From Spirosoma oryzicola (lineage in GTDB: Bacteria > Bacteroidota > Bacteroidia > Cytophagales > Spirosomataceae), in assembly GCF_021233055.1 (NCBI RefSeq), contig NZ_CP089538.1, forward strand, positions 3,860,501-3,924,500: a stretch of DNA of 64,000 nt. The letters run 5' to 3'. Shown piece after piece: positions 43,142-53,200 of the stretch; the stretch's first letter is position 1, and each line of letters opens with the position of its first letter. The translations under genes and the position numbers were made by a program. The notes below the pieces were generated by a model, which was given only the letters and a program-made list of their open reading frames with translations, ran no database searches and was not told the DNA's origin.

Positions 43142-43993
43142 ATGACGACCAACAACGCTTATACGTATGGACAAATAGCCCGCGCTATCGAACATCTTAC
43201 GGCCAATTTTCGCGAACAACCTTCGTTGGCGGAACTGGCCGAAAAGGTAAACATGAGCGAGTTTCATTTCCAGCGGCTCTTCACCGATTGGGCTGGTGTT
43301 AGTCCCAAAAAGTTTGGCCAGTATTTAACGCTCGAACACGCCAAGCAGCAGCTCCGCGCGGGTTCGTCGCTGACCGATGTTGCTTATGAAGCCGGTCTAT
43401 CGGGCACGGGTCGTCTGCACGATTTGTTTGTCAGCATCGAAGGGGTAACACCGGGTCAATTCAAACAGGCCGGGGCGGGTCTGGTCCTCTCCTACGGCAT
43501 CTTTGACAGTCCATTTGGCGCGTATGTGCTGGGGGCAATCAACAAAAAAATTGCGGTGCTGCATTTTCTGAACGATGGCGAAAAGGCTGAAGAACTCTTA
43601 CCCATCGCGTGGCCGGGAGCCCAAATACAGCATAATCCAGAAACGCTTCAATCGCTGGCCGACCAGGCTTTTCCCGTTACGGGCACGCTGAACTTGCCAC
43701 CCGACAAACCATTAGCTTTGTTGCTGCGAGGCTCTACTTTTCAATTGAAAGTATGGGAAGCGCTGCTGAAAATCCCCGAAGGTCGGTTAGCCAGTTACGA
43801 CCAGATTGCCGAAGCAATTGGTCAACCTACGGCTTCACGGGCGGTCGGAACGGCGATAGGCAGTAACCCGGTGGGTTACCTGATTCCCTGCCATCGGGTT
43901 ATCAAGAAAACGGGTTTGTTCGGCGGCTATCGCTGGGGAACCGAGCGGAAACAGGCGATGCTGGGTTGGGAAGCAGCACGGCTGAATCGCTAA
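43142..43993 (+). CDS. AraC-type HTH / methylguanine-DNA methyltransferase fusion (Ada-like)
   Basis: 283 residues from ATG 43142; the frame starts at a TTG 8 codons before, unlikely. An AraC helix-turn-helix domain (about 10-100: RAIEHLTANFREQPSLAELA, VSPKKFGQYLTLEHAKQQL) comes first. The O6-alkylguanine-DNA methyltransferase domain follows, with active-site Cys250 in NPVGYLIPCHRVIKK. Classical Ada has an N-terminal zinc domain that accepts methyl from phosphotriesters; it is absent here. The protein should repair O6-methylguanine by transferring methyl to its own Cys and may act as a regulator in the process. Confidence 0.92.
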   Translation: MTTNNAYTYGQIARAIEHLTANFREQPSLAELAEKVNMSEFHFQRLFTDWAGVSPKKFGQYLTLEHAKQQLRAGSSLTDVAYEAGLSGTGRLHDLFVSIEGVTPGQFKQAGAGLVLSYGIFDSPFGAYVLGAINKKIAVLHFLNDGEKAEELLPIAWPGAQIQHNPETLQSLADQAFPVTGTLNLPPDKPLALLLRGSTFQLKVWEALLKIPEGRLASYDQIAEAIGQPTASRAVGTAIGSNPVGYLIPCHRVIKKTGLFGGYRWGTERKQAMLGWEAARLNR

Positions 43994-44058
43994 CTTTTTC
44001 GATTCATTGACCTACGTACAATACTACTCTTTCAGTCCATAAATAAATGACCCAGGCT

Positions 44059-44103
44059 GTGTGTCAGCGGGGTCGCCCGCGCGGTTCTCAAAACCGACAC
44101 CAC
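44059..44103. repeat. REP-like palindromic element, copy 3
   Basis: GTGTGTCAGCGGGGTCGCCC, then GCGCGGTTCTCAAAACCGAC and ACCAC. The right half is identical to copy 1 for more than 25 bases. Its left arm is less well paired. It lies 60 bases after the Ada-like gene, convergent with the MocR gene. Confidence 0.65.
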
Positions 44104-44154
44104 AGTCTAGATCTGGTTGGCATCACAACCTAGTGGTACCGATTCATTCCTAGA

Positions 44155-45633
44155 TCAATCGTTCTTACGGATAATCTTTTTCAGGATCGTTACGCTTCTT
44201 TCCAGTTCCTCTTCCGTGCTGGATGCGAAACCCAAGCGCGTACCGTTCAACTGTTGACCGGGCGGATTGTGCGCCAATCCATTCGACAAGTACAACCCTT
44301 GTTGCCCGGCCTGCGTAGCCAACGCTTCTATGTCAATCGACGGATCGAAGCGGGTCCAGACAGCCATTCCACCGTCGGGTTTTGTGAATTGCACGGCATC
44401 CCCTAACTCAGTTGCGAGCAAATCGCAAAACCGGTCTCGACGATCGTGATACGTACGAAGCGACTTGCGAAAATGGCGTTTCATGTCCCGGCTCTTAAAC
44501 AGTTGTCCGATAGCAAATTCAAGCATGGGATCACCTTGCCGGTCGATGATACGCCGAAGTCGGGCCAATTCGTCAATGAAAGCCGCCGGAGCGACGACAT
44601 AACCAATTCGAAAAGCGGGCGCTACCGATTTTGTCAGCGACCCGACATAAACGACCATGCCGCGCGGGTCGGCGCTGGCCAGCGGCAAAATAGGACGACT
44701 GAGATAATGAAAATCGTAATCATAATCGTCTTCCAGTATCGCAAATTTATAAACCTCAGCAAGTTGCAGTAACTGAATGCGCCGATCGGGTCGTAACGTA
44801 ACGGTCGTCGGGTAATGATGGTGCGGGGTTACGTACACCATACGAACTGACCCTTCTTGTTTACAAAGTTCAGCCAGCGCGTTTACGTCTATACCATGCT
44901 GATCAACGGGTACCGTTCGCAAGCTAGCTCCAGCCTTCTGAAAATTCATCGTTGCACCGGCCCAGGTCATTTCTCCCGTCACAACTACATCGCCCGAACG
45001 TAGCAACACTTGACCAGTCAGGTGCAGCCCCATAATGCTGCCCCTCGTGATCATGATGTTATCGGGTGTCGTTTGTAAACCACGAGTTTCGTTTAGGTGA
45101 CGCGAAAGCTGCTCCCGCAACAACGGATGGCCTTTTGTGTCGCCGTAACCGAAATGAGCCTGCGGATTTCCCCAGCGGAAATAAGACCGGTACGCCCGGC
45201 TCAATTCCTCCATCGGAGCCAGTCGAATATCGGGAAAACCATCGTCCAGATGCAATCCGGCACCAGTGGTCAATACAGGTCGAACCAGAAACGTAACCGA
45301 TTCAAAGGCGTAACCGGGTTGAGTACGGCGCTGTTCATCGGCTTTCTTCTCAACAAATGCCTGCGGCTTTACTTCCGGAAAGTGCGTTGCGACATACGTA
45401 CCACTGCCGGAACGACTTTCGAGCCATCCCTGCGCGAGCCCTTCCCCGTAAGCCGCCACGATTGTCTGCCGATTCAGATCAAGCAGGTCAGCCAGTTGAC
45501 GGGTTCCGGGCAACCGCTGTCCCGCGCCTAACGTTCCGGCTCGAATCAGTCGGCTTAATTGCTCACTGACCTGAATAAAAATTGGCGTGACCGATGATTT
45601 GTCGAGTTGAAGCAGGGATTTGAACGGGAGCAT
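44155..45633 (-). CDS. MocR/PdxR-type regulator (GntR HTH + aminotransferase fold)
   Basis: 492 residues. A winged-helix GntR domain at about 1-80 (SEQLSRLIRAGTLGAGQRLP, TRQLADLLDLNRQTIVAAY). A fold-type I aminotransferase domain follows, with PLP Lys in VGSLTKSVAPAFRIGY, preceded by EDDYDYDFHY, which supplies the Asp. MocR regulators sense PLP and amines and control B6 or amino-compound genes. Divergent from a PNPOx-fold gene 119 bases away, the normal arrangement for PdxR-type regulators and a B6-related target. No PLP synthase gene is nearby. Confidence 0.92.
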   Translation of the reverse strand: MLPFKSLLQLDKSSVTPIFIQVSEQLSRLIRAGTLGAGQRLPGTRQLADLLDLNRQTIVAAYGEGLAQGWLESRSGSGTYVATHFPEVKPQAFVEKKADEQRRTQPGYAFESVTFLVRPVLTTGAGLHLDDGFPDIRLAPMEELSRAYRSYFRWGNPQAHFGYGDTKGHPLLREQLSRHLNETRGLQTTPDNIMITRGSIMGLHLTGQVLLRSGDVVVTGEMTWAGATMNFQKAGASLRTVPVDQHGIDVNALAELCKQEGSVRMVYVTPHHHYPTTVTLRPDRRIQLLQLAEVYKFAILEDDYDYDFHYLSRPILPLASADPRGMVVYVGSLTKSVAPAFRIGYVVAPAAFIDELARLRRIIDRQGDPMLEFAIGQLFKSRDMKRHFRKSLRTYHDRRDRFCDLLATELGDAVQFTKPDGGMAVWTRFDPSIDIEALATQAGQQGLYLSNGLAHNPPGQQLNGTRLGFASSTEEELERSVTILKKIIRKND

Positions 45634-45752
45634 AACCGGACTAGCTGTATTCTAGAAACTGGACGATTTAGACAGTCCGGCAAAGAACGACATTTGTTTA
45701 AAATTAAACGCTGTTATTCAGCACCAAGATCTTTAGTTTACTTGTTCTGATC

Positions 45753-46376
45753 ATGCAAACCACCCGTACAACACCCAGCCGCTCCGCCAAACGCGTTCAT
45801 TACGATGAAGAAATCATTCATCCCATTCTGGACGAGGCTCTTTTCTGCACTGTTAGCTATGCCGTCAATGGTCAGCCGATGGCTATTCCAACGGCTTTTG
45901 CCCGGAAAGAAGACAAAATCTACATTCACGGCTCAGTAGGTAGCCATTTTATGCGCGAATTGGAGAAAGGTAGCCCCGCCTGTATTTCGGTGATGATTAC
46001 GGATGGGCTGGTATTGGCTAAATCAGCGTTTAGTCATACGGTGAATTACCGTTCGGTGATCCTCTTCGCTACCGCCGAAAAAGTTACGGACGAAACCGAA
46101 CGCATGGAAGCCCTGGCTCTTATCACCGATCATTTGATACCCGGTCGCTGGGCCGATCTACGACCAACGACCGCCAGCGAAATGCGCAAAACAATGGTAC
46201 TCGCTTTTTCACTAGCCGAAGCGTCCGCAAAAGTTCGTACGGGAGGACCGAACGACGAACCCGAAGATCTTGATTTGCCAACCTGGTCGGGCGTGATTCC
46301 AATGAAAACGGTGCAATTGGGGCCCGTTACGGCTGAAGCCAGTGCAGGAACGCCCCTGCCCGATTACCTGCGTTGA
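45753..46376 (+). CDS. PNPOx-fold flavin-binding protein, probable target of the MocR regulator
   Basis: 207 residues. Split-barrel PNPOx-like fold related to NimA/YjfR-type proteins: DEALFCTVSYAVNGQPMAIP, YIHGSVGSHFMRELEKG and VNYRSVILFATAEKVTDE. It lacks the two conserved C-terminal motifs of real PdxH (see 16222), so it is not a PLP oxidase copy. It may bind FMN or haem and detoxify. Divergent from the PLP-binding MocR regulator. It overlaps the frame start of the following GNAT gene, with which it is likely co-transcribed. Confidence 0.85.
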   Translation: MQTTRTTPSRSAKRVHYDEEIIHPILDEALFCTVSYAVNGQPMAIPTAFARKEDKIYIHGSVGSHFMRELEKGSPACISVMITDGLVLAKSAFSHTVNYRSVILFATAEKVTDETERMEALALITDHLIPGRWADLRPTTASEMRKTMVLAFSLAEASAKVRTGGPNDEPEDLDLPTWSGVIPMKTVQLGPVTAEASAGTPLPDYLR

Positions 46377-46435
46377 GAACAGGTTCATTGGCGGAGAATC
46401 GCTTTTTTCGGAACTTGCTGCCATTTCCCTGTACA

Positions 46436-46885
46436 ATGATCATTCGACCTTACGAAAAACCAGATGCCGCTCAACTTATTTCGGTATTCTGCAAAAGTGT
46501 TCCAGTCGCCTTCGGTGAAAACGAAATTAGTGAGTACAGTACATTTCTGGAAACGTGGTCAGGTCCCTACTTTGTTGCCGAGGATAACGGAAAGCTATTA
46601 GGTGCCTGTGGCTATTATAGTCGGGACGACCGACAGGAAGCGTATATCTGCTGGATATTGTCCGATCCGGATGCCAAAGGGCAGGGCATCGGCAAAACAC
46701 TCCTGTTGCACAACCTGGCCCTTATCGACGAACAGCCGATCATTCAGCGCATTGTGTGTGAGACGTCGCAGGTTGCTTATCTTTTTTTCGAGAAATTTGG
46801 CTTTGAACTACAGCACACCAAACCGGATTATTGGGCCCCCGGTCTTGATCTGTATCACATGATACTCCATAAAAAGGCCTCATAA
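46436..46885 (+). CDS. GNAT-family N-acetyltransferase
   Basis: 149 residues from MIIRPYEKPDAAQL; the earlier open frame lacks a good start. Motif A for acetyl-CoA is DPDAKGQGIGKTLLLHNL, preceded by beta-strands GKLLGACGYY and QEAYICWILS. The C-terminal FFEKFGFEL is typical of the family. It transfers acetyl from acetyl-CoA to an unknown amine. About 60 bases after the PNPOx-like gene, same strand, so probably one transcript; a terminator follows. Confidence 0.88.
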   Translation: MIIRPYEKPDAAQLISVFCKSVPVAFGENEISEYSTFLETWSGPYFVAEDNGKLLGACGYYSRDDRQEAYICWILSDPDAKGQGIGKTLLLHNLALIDEQPIIQRIVCETSQVAYLFFEKFGFELQHTKPDYWAPGLDLYHMILHKKAS

Positions 46886-46912
46886 GAACGAGATTCTTAC
46901 AAGGCCTTTTTA
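46870..46912. terminator. Bidirectional terminator
   Basis: TAAAAAGGCCT / AAGGCCTTTTTA outer stem with an inner TAAGAA/TTCTTA stem. It lies between the convergent GNAT and universal-stress genes, overlapping the former's last codons. Confidence 0.85.
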
Positions 46913-46913
46913 T

Positions 46914-47642
46914 CTATTTTTCCCGGTGATAGACCAGCACGGGTACGGTCGATTTTTCTACCAGACGAGCGGTGCGGTTGGGGTGCAGCAGTTTATCCAG
47001 AAAACCTGCTTCGGGGTATAATTGCATCACAATCAGGTCAGCATGTGCGTTGTCGAGTTGATCATCCGTCAACACCGAAAGCTTGGCATCGAACGTATCA
47101 ATTAGCGAATCGGTCTGGGCAGATACTACACTTTGCGTCGTTTTTGGCTGCATGGCATACACAATGGTATGCACCTGAGCCGGACGAACGGCTTGCCCTT
47201 CGGTTGTAATTGGAACAATCAGCACCGGACAAACGGCTTCGTCAGCCACATCGGACACGGCGCTACCCGCCAGCCGGTCGAAAAACGTATTCAGATCGCT
47301 GCGGCCCATTACGATCAGATCGGCAAAAAGCCCTTTGGCAGCATCTAAGATTTCGTCGTCAACGCTGCCAATTCGCCACTCCGCCCGGACCGAAAACCCT
47401 TCGGCCTGTAACTCTGCTTCGAGCTGCAACAAACGCTGACGGCTAATTTCTTCAATTTCCTGCGAGGCTACCAAGCCAAAACCGGGATCACCAACGGTTG
47501 GTAACGTCGTATCTGGAATCATCGGTTGGTAGACATGCAAGAGTGTTATGGTTGCACCGGTCTTACGGGCAAAAAGCCGTACCCAGTCGAGGGCAGCGGT
47601 CGAACTTGACGAAAAATCGGTAGGAAAAAGCAGGTTTGTCAT
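46914..47642 (-). CDS. Universal stress protein, tandem domain
   Basis: 242 residues. First UspA domain about 1-145: MTNLLFPTDFSSSSTAALDW, ITLLHVYQP and the nucleotide-binding G-x-S pattern LIVMGRSDLNTFFDRLAGS. The second half is a shortened, diverged domain (LSVLTDDQLDNAHADLIVMQ, KSTVPVLVYHREK). Such double-domain proteins bind ATP and appear under stress and at stationary phase. Cytoplasmic. Between a terminator and the SPFH gene on the same strand, separated by 110 bases. Confidence 0.9.
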   Translation of the reverse strand: MTNLLFPTDFSSSSTAALDWVRLFARKTGATITLLHVYQPMIPDTTLPTVGDPGFGLVASQEIEEISRQRLLQLEAELQAEGFSVRAEWRIGSVDDEILDAAKGLFADLIVMGRSDLNTFFDRLAGSAVSDVADEAVCPVLIVPITTEGQAVRPAQVHTIVYAMQPKTTQSVVSAQTDSLIDTFDAKLSVLTDDQLDNAHADLIVMQLYPEAGFLDKLLHPNRTARLVEKSTVPVLVYHREK

Positions 47643-47752
47643 AATTGCGTGAACAGGGATTTGTAATCACAACAAACGAAACGCCCAACATTCCCGGCAA
47701 TCCATCAATTTTTGTCTGCATTTGATACCCGCATGTAAGCGATGCTACCCGT

Positions 47753-48709
47753 TTATCGGGTCGTCGGGGGTGTTATGATACGCCCTGTTCCGCTACCGCT
47801 ATTCATGGTTTCGACGGCCATTATCTGCTTCATTGTTTTTTCCATGCCTTCGGTCGAACCATCCAGGAAGATAACGTTGCCTTTCCCGTTTTCAGCGAAA
47901 TGCTTGATCGCTTCGGTCCAGATCGAGAACAGGATCAGGGATGCATCGAGATTGGCTTCGGTCATGACTTTTGCCGATTCGGCCATACCCTTCGCCACTT
48001 CTTCCCGGAACAGAGCCACACCCTGACCGCGCAACTGCGACGCTGTTTTTTCGGCCTCAGCGGAGATCTTGATGGCGTTCCCGTCCGCTTCGGCGGCCTT
48101 CGTTTTGGTGATCAGCAGTGCTTGTCCTTCGTTTTCGGCGGCCGCCTTGAGATTCGACGAAGCAACCACTTGCGCCATCGACCGCATAATCACTTCGTCA
48201 AACGCAATATCGTTTAGTTGTAGATCCGTCAGGTGATAGCCCCAGCTTTCGAGTAAAGTGTCCAGTTGCGACTTAACGTGTTCAATAATTTCTGAGCGAA
48301 GGGCCAGAATTTGAGCCTGTCGTTTGGTCGCCACAAAACTACGGATCGAGCCTTCGATGGTTCGAACCAATGCCTGCATGAACGACGCTTCGTCAATGAA
48401 TTTGAAGGCTACATTTTTGATTGTTTCTTCTTCCTGGTTCAGCACCGAATAGACCAGCATCGCTTTGAAGTTGACATTGGCCTGATCGGCGGTAATGGCC
48501 TGAAACGACAGTTCGACGGAGCGGTTCTGGATCGAAATACGGCGATAAATAACCTCGACAAAAGGGATTTTAAAGTTCAGCCCAGGCCCCATTACCCGAG
48601 CATATTTCCCGAAGATGGTTACAACGGCTACCGTTCCCTGTTGCACAATCACAATCGAGAGGAACGCGGCAACCAGCACGAGGACAAAGAGTATGCCTAG
48701 AAAGGTCAT
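47753..48709 (-). CDS. SPFH/Band 7 (stomatin-like) membrane protein
   Basis: 318 residues. Single N-terminal membrane helix (FLGILFVLVLVAAFLSIVIV), then the SPFH domain: QQGTVAVVTIFGKYARVMGP, VYRRISIQNRSVELSFQAIT, and a long coiled coil (AAAENEGQALLITKTKAAEA) ending in a Gly/Ser/Thr-rich tail. Forms large oligomeric cages at the membrane and is linked to protein quality control or lipid microdomains. No NfeD or FtsH partner beside it. A terminator separates it from the MFS gene. Confidence 0.92.
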   Translation of the reverse strand: MTFLGILFVLVLVAAFLSIVIVQQGTVAVVTIFGKYARVMGPGLNFKIPFVEVIYRRISIQNRSVELSFQAITADQANVNFKAMLVYSVLNQEEETIKNVAFKFIDEASFMQALVRTIEGSIRSFVATKRQAQILALRSEIIEHVKSQLDTLLESWGYHLTDLQLNDIAFDEVIMRSMAQVVASSNLKAAAENEGQALLITKTKAAEADGNAIKISAEAEKTASQLRGQGVALFREEVAKGMAESAKVMTEANLDASLILFSIWTEAIKHFAENGKGNVIFLDGSTEGMEKTMKQIMAVETMNSGSGTGRIITPPTTR

Positions 48710-48729
48710 TAGCTAAAACGGATAGATAC

Positions 48730-48767
48730 AAAAAAAACGGATTCTGTAGTAAGGTACAGAATCCGTT
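48730..48767 (-). terminator. Terminator of the MFS transporter gene
   Basis: AACGGATTCTGTA / TACAGAATCCGTT stem; on the minus strand the stem is followed by a T run (A-run at 48730-48737 on the plus strand). Confidence 0.85.
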
Positions 48768-48801
48768 GATACGCTTGTCTTTTTTTGTCAGATCGGCCAG
48801 C

Positions 48802-49977
48802 CTAATTGCCGGCAGCGAGTTCAAAACTTGCCACATTGCGCTGACGGAAGTACACTGTCATCGCCAATACGAATCCGGCAAAGGCCAGCATGGCCCCTAC
48901 CCATTCGGGCGAGGTGTAACCCAAACCAGCCGCAATAGGCAGACCGCCGAGGTAAGCGCCCAACGCATTACCAATGTTAAAGCCAGCCTGACTAACGGAC
49001 GAAGCCAGCATTTCGGAACCATTGGCGGCCCGAATCATCAGAATCTGAATAGGTGCTCCTAATGAAAACGCAACGGCTCCCGTAACAAACGTCATGATTA
49101 GCAACGGACCTTTGAAGGGAGCGACGAAGTAAACGACCATCAGACAGACCGACATCAGCAGCAAAAACAGAGCCGTAGCCTTGATGGGCGACATCATATC
49201 GGCCGTTCGTCCGGCAATCAGGTTACCAACGGCCATTCCCAGACCGGCCAATACCAGAATCCAGGTAATTTGATCGCTACCAAAACCGGCTACTTCGGTC
49301 AGCAAGGGAGCGATATAACTGAACCACGCAAATAAGCCGCCCGTACCGATAGCCGTAATTCCTAAGATAAGCCAGGGCTCAACGCGCGTAAACAGCTTCA
49401 AATCCTTGCGTAGATTCGATTCGCCAACGACGGGCATCTCCGGGAGCAGTTTTTGAATGCACAGCATCGTAATCAATCCAACGACGGCAATAAGGATAAA
49501 GGTAATCCGCCAGCTCATCGTATGGCCGATGTATGTTCCCAGCGGAACGCCGATGATGTTGGCCACCGTAAGCCCCGCGAACATCATCGAAATAGCCTGC
49601 GCTTCTTTTCCTTTACCGGCTAACCGGCTTGCGACTACGGCCCCTACACCAAAGAACGCACCATGCGGCAGCCCCGACAGCAGGCGGGTCATCATCATGA
49701 TCTCATAATTAGGGGCAAAGGACGAGAGTGCATTACAAAACGTAAACAGGGCCATAAGCCCCAGCAATATCTTTTTGGGAGGATAATTTCCGGCAATACC
49801 CACCAACAAGGGTGCTCCCAAGACCACCCCAAGCGCATACGACGAAATCAAATGGCCAGCAACGGGAATCGAAATGTGGAGCGAGTTGGCGATATCCGGC
49901 AGAATACCCATCATGACAAATTCTGTCATGCCTATGCCGAACCCTCCAATGGTGAGAGGTAATAAGCTCTTTTTCAT
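48802..49977 (-). CDS. MFS transporter, DHA1-type
   Basis: 391 residues with 12 predicted TM helices. N-terminal half starts MKKSLLPLTIGGFGIGMTEF with the DHA1 start motif (GxxxTEFxxMGILPDIA). Motif RLLSGLPHGAFFGVGAVVAS is the usual helix 4-5 segment of the AraJ/sugar-efflux group. It exports sugars, drugs or other small molecules by proton antiport; exact substrate unknown. Single gene with its own terminator. AT-rich promoter region of 226 bases precedes it (49978-50203). Confidence 0.9.
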   Translation of the reverse strand: MKKSLLPLTIGGFGIGMTEFVMMGILPDIANSLHISIPVAGHLISSYALGVVLGAPLLVGIAGNYPPKKILLGLMALFTFCNALSSFAPNYEIMMMTRLLSGLPHGAFFGVGAVVASRLAGKGKEAQAISMMFAGLTVANIIGVPLGTYIGHTMSWRITFILIAVVGLITMLCIQKLLPEMPVVGESNLRKDLKLFTRVEPWLILGITAIGTGGLFAWFSYIAPLLTEVAGFGSDQITWILVLAGLGMAVGNLIAGRTADMMSPIKATALFLLLMSVCLMVVYFVAPFKGPLLIMTFVTGAVAFSLGAPIQILMIRAANGSEMLASSVSQAGFNIGNALGAYLGGLPIAAGLGYTSPEWVGAMLAFAGFVLAMTVYFRQRNVASFELAAGN

Positions 49978-50140
49978 TTGCAGCGTACTAATTTTCTGAC
50001 AGCTTGTGAATTTATCTACTTAGAAAATTCACAATAACCTCCACTAATTGAAGGCTATTTAATCAGAAAAATAAAAAAAGTGCAAAAATGTTCCCTGCTC
50101 TACGAATAGTCTAGTTTATTGATTACCTAATACAATTGCA

Positions 50141-50181
50141 CAAAAAGGCCCCGGTCCAGACAAACGTTGTGGGACCGGGGC
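50141..50181 (-). terminator. Terminator of polA
   Basis: GCCCCGGTCC and its perfect complement, 14-base loop, followed on the minus strand by CTTTTTG. It lies 23 bases after the polA stop. Confidence 0.9.
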
Positions 50182-50203
50182 ACTTCCAGATGAGACGAAT
50201 CGA

Positions 50204-53200
50204 TTAGTGTGCCAGCAGCCAGTTTTCGCCGGTACCAATACCGGTTTCCATCTGCACAGCCATCGGAATCGCATTTTTCATAATGTCATTAACCCGCTCC
50301 CGCAACAAATCGATTTCGTCACGGTGAGCATCGAACACCAGTTCATCATGCACTGTCAGAATCATCTTCGATTTCAGCCGCTCGGCCTGCATAAACTCAT
50401 GAATACGGATCATGGCGATCTTAAGCATATCGGCGGCACTTCCCTGAATTGGGGCGTTGACGGCGTTACGTTCGGCAAACATCCGGTCCGTTACGTTCCG
50501 CGAGTTGATGTCACGCAGGTACCGACGGCGACCCAGGATTGTTTCGGCATAGCCAAAGCCCCGTGCTTTCTCGATGCTCTGGTCCATGTACGCTTTTACC
50601 GCCGGAAACTCACCGAAGTATTCCTCAATAATTTGAGCGGCTTCCTTGCGGGGAATCTTCAATCGCTGCGCCAGTCCGAACGACGAAATACCGTAGATAA
50701 TCCCGAAGTTGATGGTTTTGGCTTTCCGGCGCATATCGCCCGTTACCTCGCTGATGGGTACGTGGAAAACTTTACTGGCCGTCTGGGTATGGATATCGAC
50801 GCCGTTGTTGAACGCATCAAGCATGGTCTGATCACCACTGAAAGCCGCCATAATCCGCAGTTCGATCTGCGAGTAATCGGCCGACATGATCAGAAATTCC
50901 GGTCCACGCGGCACAAAAGCTTTCCTAATCTCCTGACCGCGTGGGGTCCGAATCGGAATGTTTTGCAGGTTCGGATTCGCCGACGATAACCGCCCGGTCG
51001 ATGCGACGGCCTGGTTGAATGAAGTATGAATCCGACCCGTACGTTTACTGATGAGCAACGGCAGCGCATCCACGTACGTATTTTTGAGCTTGATCAGCTC
51101 ACGATAGTCCAGAATTTTACGGGCAATTTCGTGCTCTTCTTCGAGTTTCGACAACACCTCTTCGCCCGTGGCGTACTGACCTGTTTTGGTCTTTTTAGCG
51201 TTTTTATCGAGTTTCAGCTTATCGAACAGAATTTCACCCAACTGCTTCGGCGAGCCGATGTTGAACGAATCCCCCGCAATAGCAAAGATTTCCTGCTGCA
51301 CCTGTCGCATGTCGGTATCAAGCGTTGCAGATAGTTCGGCCAGCGCATTGGTATCGATAGTAATGCCTTCCAGCTCCAGATCCGTCAGCACCTGCACGAG
51401 CGGCATCTCAACCTGATCGAACAGCTTGTGTAGATTATCTTTTTCGAGCCGGGGCGCAAACGTTTCTTTCAGTTGAAGCGTAATATCAGCGTCCTCCCCC
51501 GCGTACTCAACTACTTTTTGCACCTCCACATCGCGCATCGACAGCTGCCCCTTCCCTTTTTTACCAATCAGCGATTCGATTTCAACCGGCTGGTAATTCA
51601 GATAAGTCATTGCCATCATGTCCATGTTATGACGCATTTCGGGCTCAATGAGGTAATGGGCAATCATGGTGTCAAACAGCTTACCCTGCACCTCTACGCC
51701 GTACTTTTTGAGCATCAGCAGGTCGTACTTCAAGTTCTGACCAATCTTACCAATGGCCGGATTCTCAAAGACGGGCTTAAACTGATCAACAATGGCCTGC
51801 GCTTCTTCCCGATTTTCCGGTACGGGTACATAAAACGCTTCGCCTGTTCGGTACGAGAATGACAGACCAACCAGATCGGCCTCGACCGGATCGATGGCGG
51901 TTGTTTCGGAGTCAAAGCAGATACTTTCCTGCAAACTCAGGTAGTGAACCAGACTCGCCCGCAACTCGGGTGTATCGACCAGCCGGTAATCGTGCTTGAC
52001 CGACGTAATCGTTTTCCGACGTTCGGGCTGATTCTCGTCAATCTCGTAGTCGGGGTACACGTCGAGATAAGCGGGCTGATCGGGTTCTGCGGTGACTTTC
52101 TCCGCCCCTTCAATCGTTGACGAATCGGTCACGACATCGGGGGTCGCTGCCGACGCGGAAGCTACCGGTGCTTTTACGCTGGTTCGCTTGGCTTTCGTCT
52201 TCGGCTTTTCGACTGGCTCGCTAGCCGCAGGCGCGTTACCGACCGAACCAAAATCAAACGGCAAGTCTTCTGCACCGGATGGGTTCAGCGCCGGATCGCC
52301 GGACCGTCCCATGTTCGGGAAAGGAAGAAACGCTGGCGCATCACCACCCGGCGAATTAAACAAATCCATCTGTCCCGAGGCCGGTTTTTTCGGTGAGTCA
52401 GCCGCTGGACTCTCGTCGTAATTCGGACCCAGCAGACGGGTTTTCATCTGCCGAAACTCCAGTTCGTCCAGCAAAGCCGACAGGCGGGGCTTATCGTATT
52501 CGGTATGCCGCAGCAGGTCTTCATCAAACGCGACCGGCACATCAAGGTGAATCGTCGCCAGCTGCTTCGACAGCAAGCCTTGCTGCCCATAATTGACGAC
52601 ATTTTCTTTAAGCTTACCCTTTAACTGATCAGCATTAGCAATCAGGTTTTCGACGGAGCCAAAATCAGCAATCAGCTTCTGCGCCGTCTTTTCACCTACT
52701 CCCGGAATACCAGGAATATTATCCACCGAATCGCCCATCAGACCCAGCATATCGGTCACCTGGTCGATTCGTTCGATCTGCCAACGCTCCAGCACTTCAG
52801 ATACGCCTAGCTTCTCAGCGGGTTTGCCCATGAAAGCCGGTTTGTAAATATGAACGTGTTCTTCCACCAGCTGACCGTAATCCTTGTCGGGTGTCATCAT
52901 GTACACCTCGAAATCAGCCAGAGCCGCTTTTTTGGCGATGGTTCCGATAATATCATCAGCCTCGTACCCTTCCAGAATCAGGATAGGAATCTGCATCGCT
53001 TCAACAATCTTTTTGATGTAAGGCGTTGCGACGCTGATGTCTTCGGGTTGCGACTGCCGGGTGGCTTTGTACAGCGGAAACTGCTCATGGCGGAACGTCT
53101 TCTTCGAGGAGTCGAACGCAACGCCGATGTGCGTCGGTTTTTCTTTGGTCAGCACCTCGATCATGGCGTTCATGAAACCAAAAATAGCCGACGTGTTAAC

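Noticed and set aside
50207..50989. 260-codon frame opposite polA
   Set aside because: Antisense to conserved polymerase motifs.
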